From: M55B167 sp046482825
Lineage (GTDB): Bacteria > Verrucomicrobiota > Kiritimatiellia > RFP12 > UBA1067
Direction: 5' to 3'
Length of the DNA: 26,448 bases
Assembly (NCBI GenBank): GCA_046482825.1
Contig: JAWOEI010000069.1
Location: 1-26,448 of the forward strand
This document shows, piece by piece, positions 24,700 to 26,448 of the stretch. The translations under genes and the position numbers were made by a program. The notes beneath the pieces were generated by a model. That model was not told the origin of the DNA and searched no databases. It saw nothing but the letters and a program-made list of their open reading frames with translations. Numbering within the stretch: the stretch's first letter is position 1; the number at the start of each line of letters is the position of its first letter.

Positions 24700-26109
24700 A
24701 TGTTTAAATATGATCTGCTTGTTATTGGACTGGGGCCTGCCGGTATGGCGGTATCCGTCATGGGTTCGGAAATGGGACTGAAAGTCTGTGCGGTTGAAAA
24801 GCACAGGATCGGGGGGGAGTGCATGAATGTAGGGTGCATCCCGAGTAAGTCTCTGCTGCGTATGGCCCAATTAAGACATAATGCCGGTCTTATGGCGTCA
24901 ATGGGACTGGAAAAAACGCCGCCTCCGGATGTGGAAGATGTTTTTGGGAAGATTCAGTCTTTTATCGAGTACATCAACAATAACAAAACCACCAGGATGT
25001 TTGACAAGGTTGATCTTGTATTGGGGGAGGGAGAAGCTGTTTTTGTAGATAAACATACTGTAGCGGTCGGGGAAAAACGTTATCGGGCCAAGTATATCTT
25101 TATCTGCACCGGTTCACGCCCGGCGATTCCTCCTGTGCCGGGCATAGAGAAGGTGGATATTCTTACCAACGAAAATGTCTTTGCACAGGATGATATTCCC
25201 GAGAGTTTAACGATACTCGGGGGCGGCGCTATAGGCTGTGAGATGGCTCAGGCCTTTAAGCGCCTGGGTACGCGCCGTGTGCAGATTGTGCACATGGATG
25301 ATCATCTCCTGCCTTCCGGTGATCCGGATGCCGGATTTTTTCTGGAGACGGTATTCAAGCGTGAAGGTATTGAAGTTTTTAATGGAAGAAAATTGCTGCG
25401 GGCGGATCGGGAAGGTTCTGAGATTGCAGTATATACGGATCAGAATGAACGTTTAGGATCTGTGCGTCTGCTGGTGGCGGCGGGACGCAAATGGGAACTT
25501 GACGGACTCCAGCTCGAAAATGCGGGCATTGAATACAGCTCCGGGGGAATAGCGGTTGATCGTTATTTACGCACCACATGCAGGTCAGTTTATGCACCCG
25601 GGGATGGCAATGGGAATGTGCTGCTTTCGCATGCCGCTATGCATCAGGGTATGCTGGCCTTGATGAACTGCATGATGCCGCGGCCTTTAGGCTTTAATTT
25701 TAGGCGTTATGTGGTGCCTTCGACTGTTTTTACAGATCCGCCCGTTTCTAGGGTCGGCCTATGCGAAGCCGATCTGAAAAAAGCTGGCCAGCGTTATGAG
25801 GTGGTGACAAGCAAATATGCGGATTACGGGGCTGCGATAGCCGAAGGAATAGGTGAAGGGTGGGTAAAAGCTTTTATCCATCCGGTTACCGGTCGTATTT
25901 ACGGTGCCAGTATAGTCGGAGAAGGCTCAGGAGAAATGATAGGCGAATGGGCTTTGGCTATCCAGAAAAAAATCCGGATATGGGATATTATGTTTCTTCA
26001 GCATTCTTTCCCGACCATGTCCTTTCTGACTAAGCGCGTCGCGGAAACCTGGATGATGAACCGTATGCCCGGTTTGCGGGGACTTTTCTGCCGTTTGTTC
26101 GGCAGGTAA
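24700..26109 (+). CDS. FAD-dependent pyridine nucleotide-disulfide oxidoreductase (mercuric-reductase-like)
   Basis: This is a 469-residue class I flavoprotein disulfide reductase. The FAD dinucleotide fold is VIGLGPAGMAVSV, and the redox cysteines are C41 and C46 in GGECMNVGCIPSKSLL. FICTGSRPAIPPVPG and the NAD(P)-binding fold LGGGAIGCEMAQAFKRLG follow, then the second FAD motif YAPGDGNG. The C-terminal dimer domain begins at PSTVFTDPPVSRVGL. In lipoamide dehydrogenase and glutathione reductase the C-terminus has HPTxxE, whose His-Glu pair is catalytic. Here the segment is HSFPTMSF, so His directly before Pro is Phe and the Glu is Phe, which argues against ordinary Lpd activity. MerA uses a different C-terminus, and there is no HMA domain or C-terminal Cys pair. 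ATG 24700 follows AAAGGTG; upstream in-frame starts at 24658 and 24685 are less good. Confidence 0.88.
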   Translation: MFKYDLLVIGLGPAGMAVSVMGSEMGLKVCAVEKHRIGGECMNVGCIPSKSLLRMAQLRHNAGLMASMGLEKTPPPDVEDVFGKIQSFIEYINNNKTTRMFDKVDLVLGEGEAVFVDKHTVAVGEKRYRAKYIFICTGSRPAIPPVPGIEKVDILTNENVFAQDDIPESLTILGGGAIGCEMAQAFKRLGTRRVQIVHMDDHLLPSGDPDAGFFLETVFKREGIEVFNGRKLLRADREGSEIAVYTDQNERLGSVRLLVAAGRKWELDGLQLENAGIEYSSGGIAVDRYLRTTCRSVYAPGDGNGNVLLSHAAMHQGMLALMNCMMPRPLGFNFRRYVVPSTVFTDPPVSRVGLCEADLKKAGQRYEVVTSKYADYGAAIAEGIGEGWVKAFIHPVTGRIYGASIVGEGSGEMIGEWALAIQKKIRIWDIMFLQHSFPTMSFLTKRVAETWMMNRMPGLRGLFCRLFGR

Positions 26110-26250
26110 TAGGTTCAGTCCGAATCCTGTTATCCGCGCTGCTGTATATAATGCTATCGAATCTGTTCCTGTAGCTGATTCGCTTCCGGCTCCGCGTTAC
26201 AGTATCAAAACCACCAGTATTATTCTTATATTTCTGCCCGAGGGTGAACA

Positions 26251-26292
26251 GGCGCATATGCGAATCGGTGCACGGCGGGGTCACGGACCCCG
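26251..26292 (+). repeat. Second copy of the MITE left end
   Basis: This 42-base block matches 23294-23335 at 41 of 42 positions and contains the terminal-repeat sequence and the CGGGGTC-ACG-GACCCCG hairpin, here extended to a 9-bp stem. Beyond it the two copies diverge, although ATTAGAA and GTAGCCGAG recur in the same order (26303-26309 and 26353-26361). No right terminal repeat is seen before the window ends, so this is either a different, longer family member running past the edge or a decayed copy. Confidence 0.85.
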
Positions 26293-26355
26293 CCGTTGTT
26301 TGATTAGAATTTGATACAATCGGATCGTTTTTCCAGATGAGTGTCTGGAGAAGTA

Positions 26356-26385
26356 GCCGAGAGGCGATGGCCATCACCTCTCGGC
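26356..26385. repeat. 30-bp near-perfect palindrome
   Basis: Arms GCCGAGAGG and CCTCTCGGC (9 bp, perfect) enclose GATGGCCATC, itself a perfect palindrome, with only one mismatched pair between them. It lies downstream of the MITE-like block and starts in the GTAGCCGAG shared with it, so it may be the hairpin part of a longer member of that repeat family. As RNA it would form a strong hairpin; as DNA it could bind a dimeric protein. Confidence 0.6.
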
Positions 26386-26448
26386 GGAGTTGATGAGACC
26401 GTCCCGCCCTATGGGGTTTAAATCCCGTACTGTAGCATGGTCCTCAAC

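Larger units (their letters stand above)
26110..26448. other. Gene-free stretch with repeat copy and palindrome
   Basis: The last 339 bases hold no credible gene. They contain the repeat copy at 26251-26292, a CCAGA/TCTGG hairpin (26333-26348), the long palindrome at 26356-26385 and a third hairpin ATGGG/CCCGT (26411-26426). A TATAAT at about 26145 without a good -35 box may be chance. Confidence 0.5.

Noticed and set aside
26346..26448. tRNA-like sequence (GGAGAAGTAGCCGAGAGGC..., later GGGTTTAAATCCC)
   Set aside because: It resembles a tRNA-Ser/Leu start and T-arm, but the T-stem has a mismatch or an 8-base loop, and no 3' acceptor strand matching GGAGAAG is found before the window ends. 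The central hairpin is a simple palindrome.
1..26448. CRISPR array, prophage, toxin-antitoxin or defence genes
   Set aside because: No regularly spaced repeats, cas genes, phage structural genes or toxin-antitoxin pairs were seen. The trpR-like gene was considered as an antitoxin, but its partner is an exported protein and its helix-turn-helix is clearly TrpR-type.

Overview
The window is about 26 kb of bacterial chromosome at roughly 50% GC with closely packed housekeeping genes. The gene mix, the secreted enzymes and the hairpin-bearing dispersed repeats suggest a host-associated or anaerobic member of the PVC group (Lentisphaerota, Kiritimatiellota or Verrucomicrobiota). That placement is an inference; there is no rRNA or other marker here to settle it.

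Left edge (1-1962): a damaged region. The minus strand carries a MutS Walker A fragment running off the window, fused at its 5' side to the stop-terminated tail of an unrelated reading frame. An IS30-family insertion sequence with an intact 453-residue transposase follows directly.

Translation and amino-acid block (1999-9891): a good promoter lies about 37 bp beyond the insertion sequence and drives pheS-pheT, followed by a terminator hairpin. A 6S RNA, recognised from its fold, comes next. It is followed by a secreted acidic protein of unknown function that overlaps a TrpR-type repressor gene, then a PLP aminotransferase and a diaminopimelate decarboxylase (lysA).

Signalling and secreted sugar-related block (9892-13700): a single-domain response regulator, a secreted SMP-30/gluconolactonase-type propeller and a secreted alpha/beta-hydrolase esterase, facing a convergent AraC-type regulator.

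Chromosome and core metabolism (13815-21261): smc on the minus strand. Divergent from it are a small exported Cys-containing protein, hisD, tlyA and nadK; tlyA and nadK overlap by one base.

Right part (21386-26448): a B12-binding radical SAM protein with a CX4CX2C cluster motif on the minus strand. A 152-bp MITE-like element with 18-bp terminal inverted repeats and a 9-bp target duplication lies in the gap that follows. Then come a second secreted esterase and a mercuric reductase/lipoamide dehydrogenase-type flavoprotein lacking the usual C-terminal His-Glu pair. The window ends in a gene-free stretch with a second partial copy of the repeat and a long palindrome.

I found no CRISPR array, phage module or recognisable defence cassette. 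The least familiar items are the MITE family, the 6S RNA with the unknown secreted protein/TrpR pair behind it, and the broken mutS junction.
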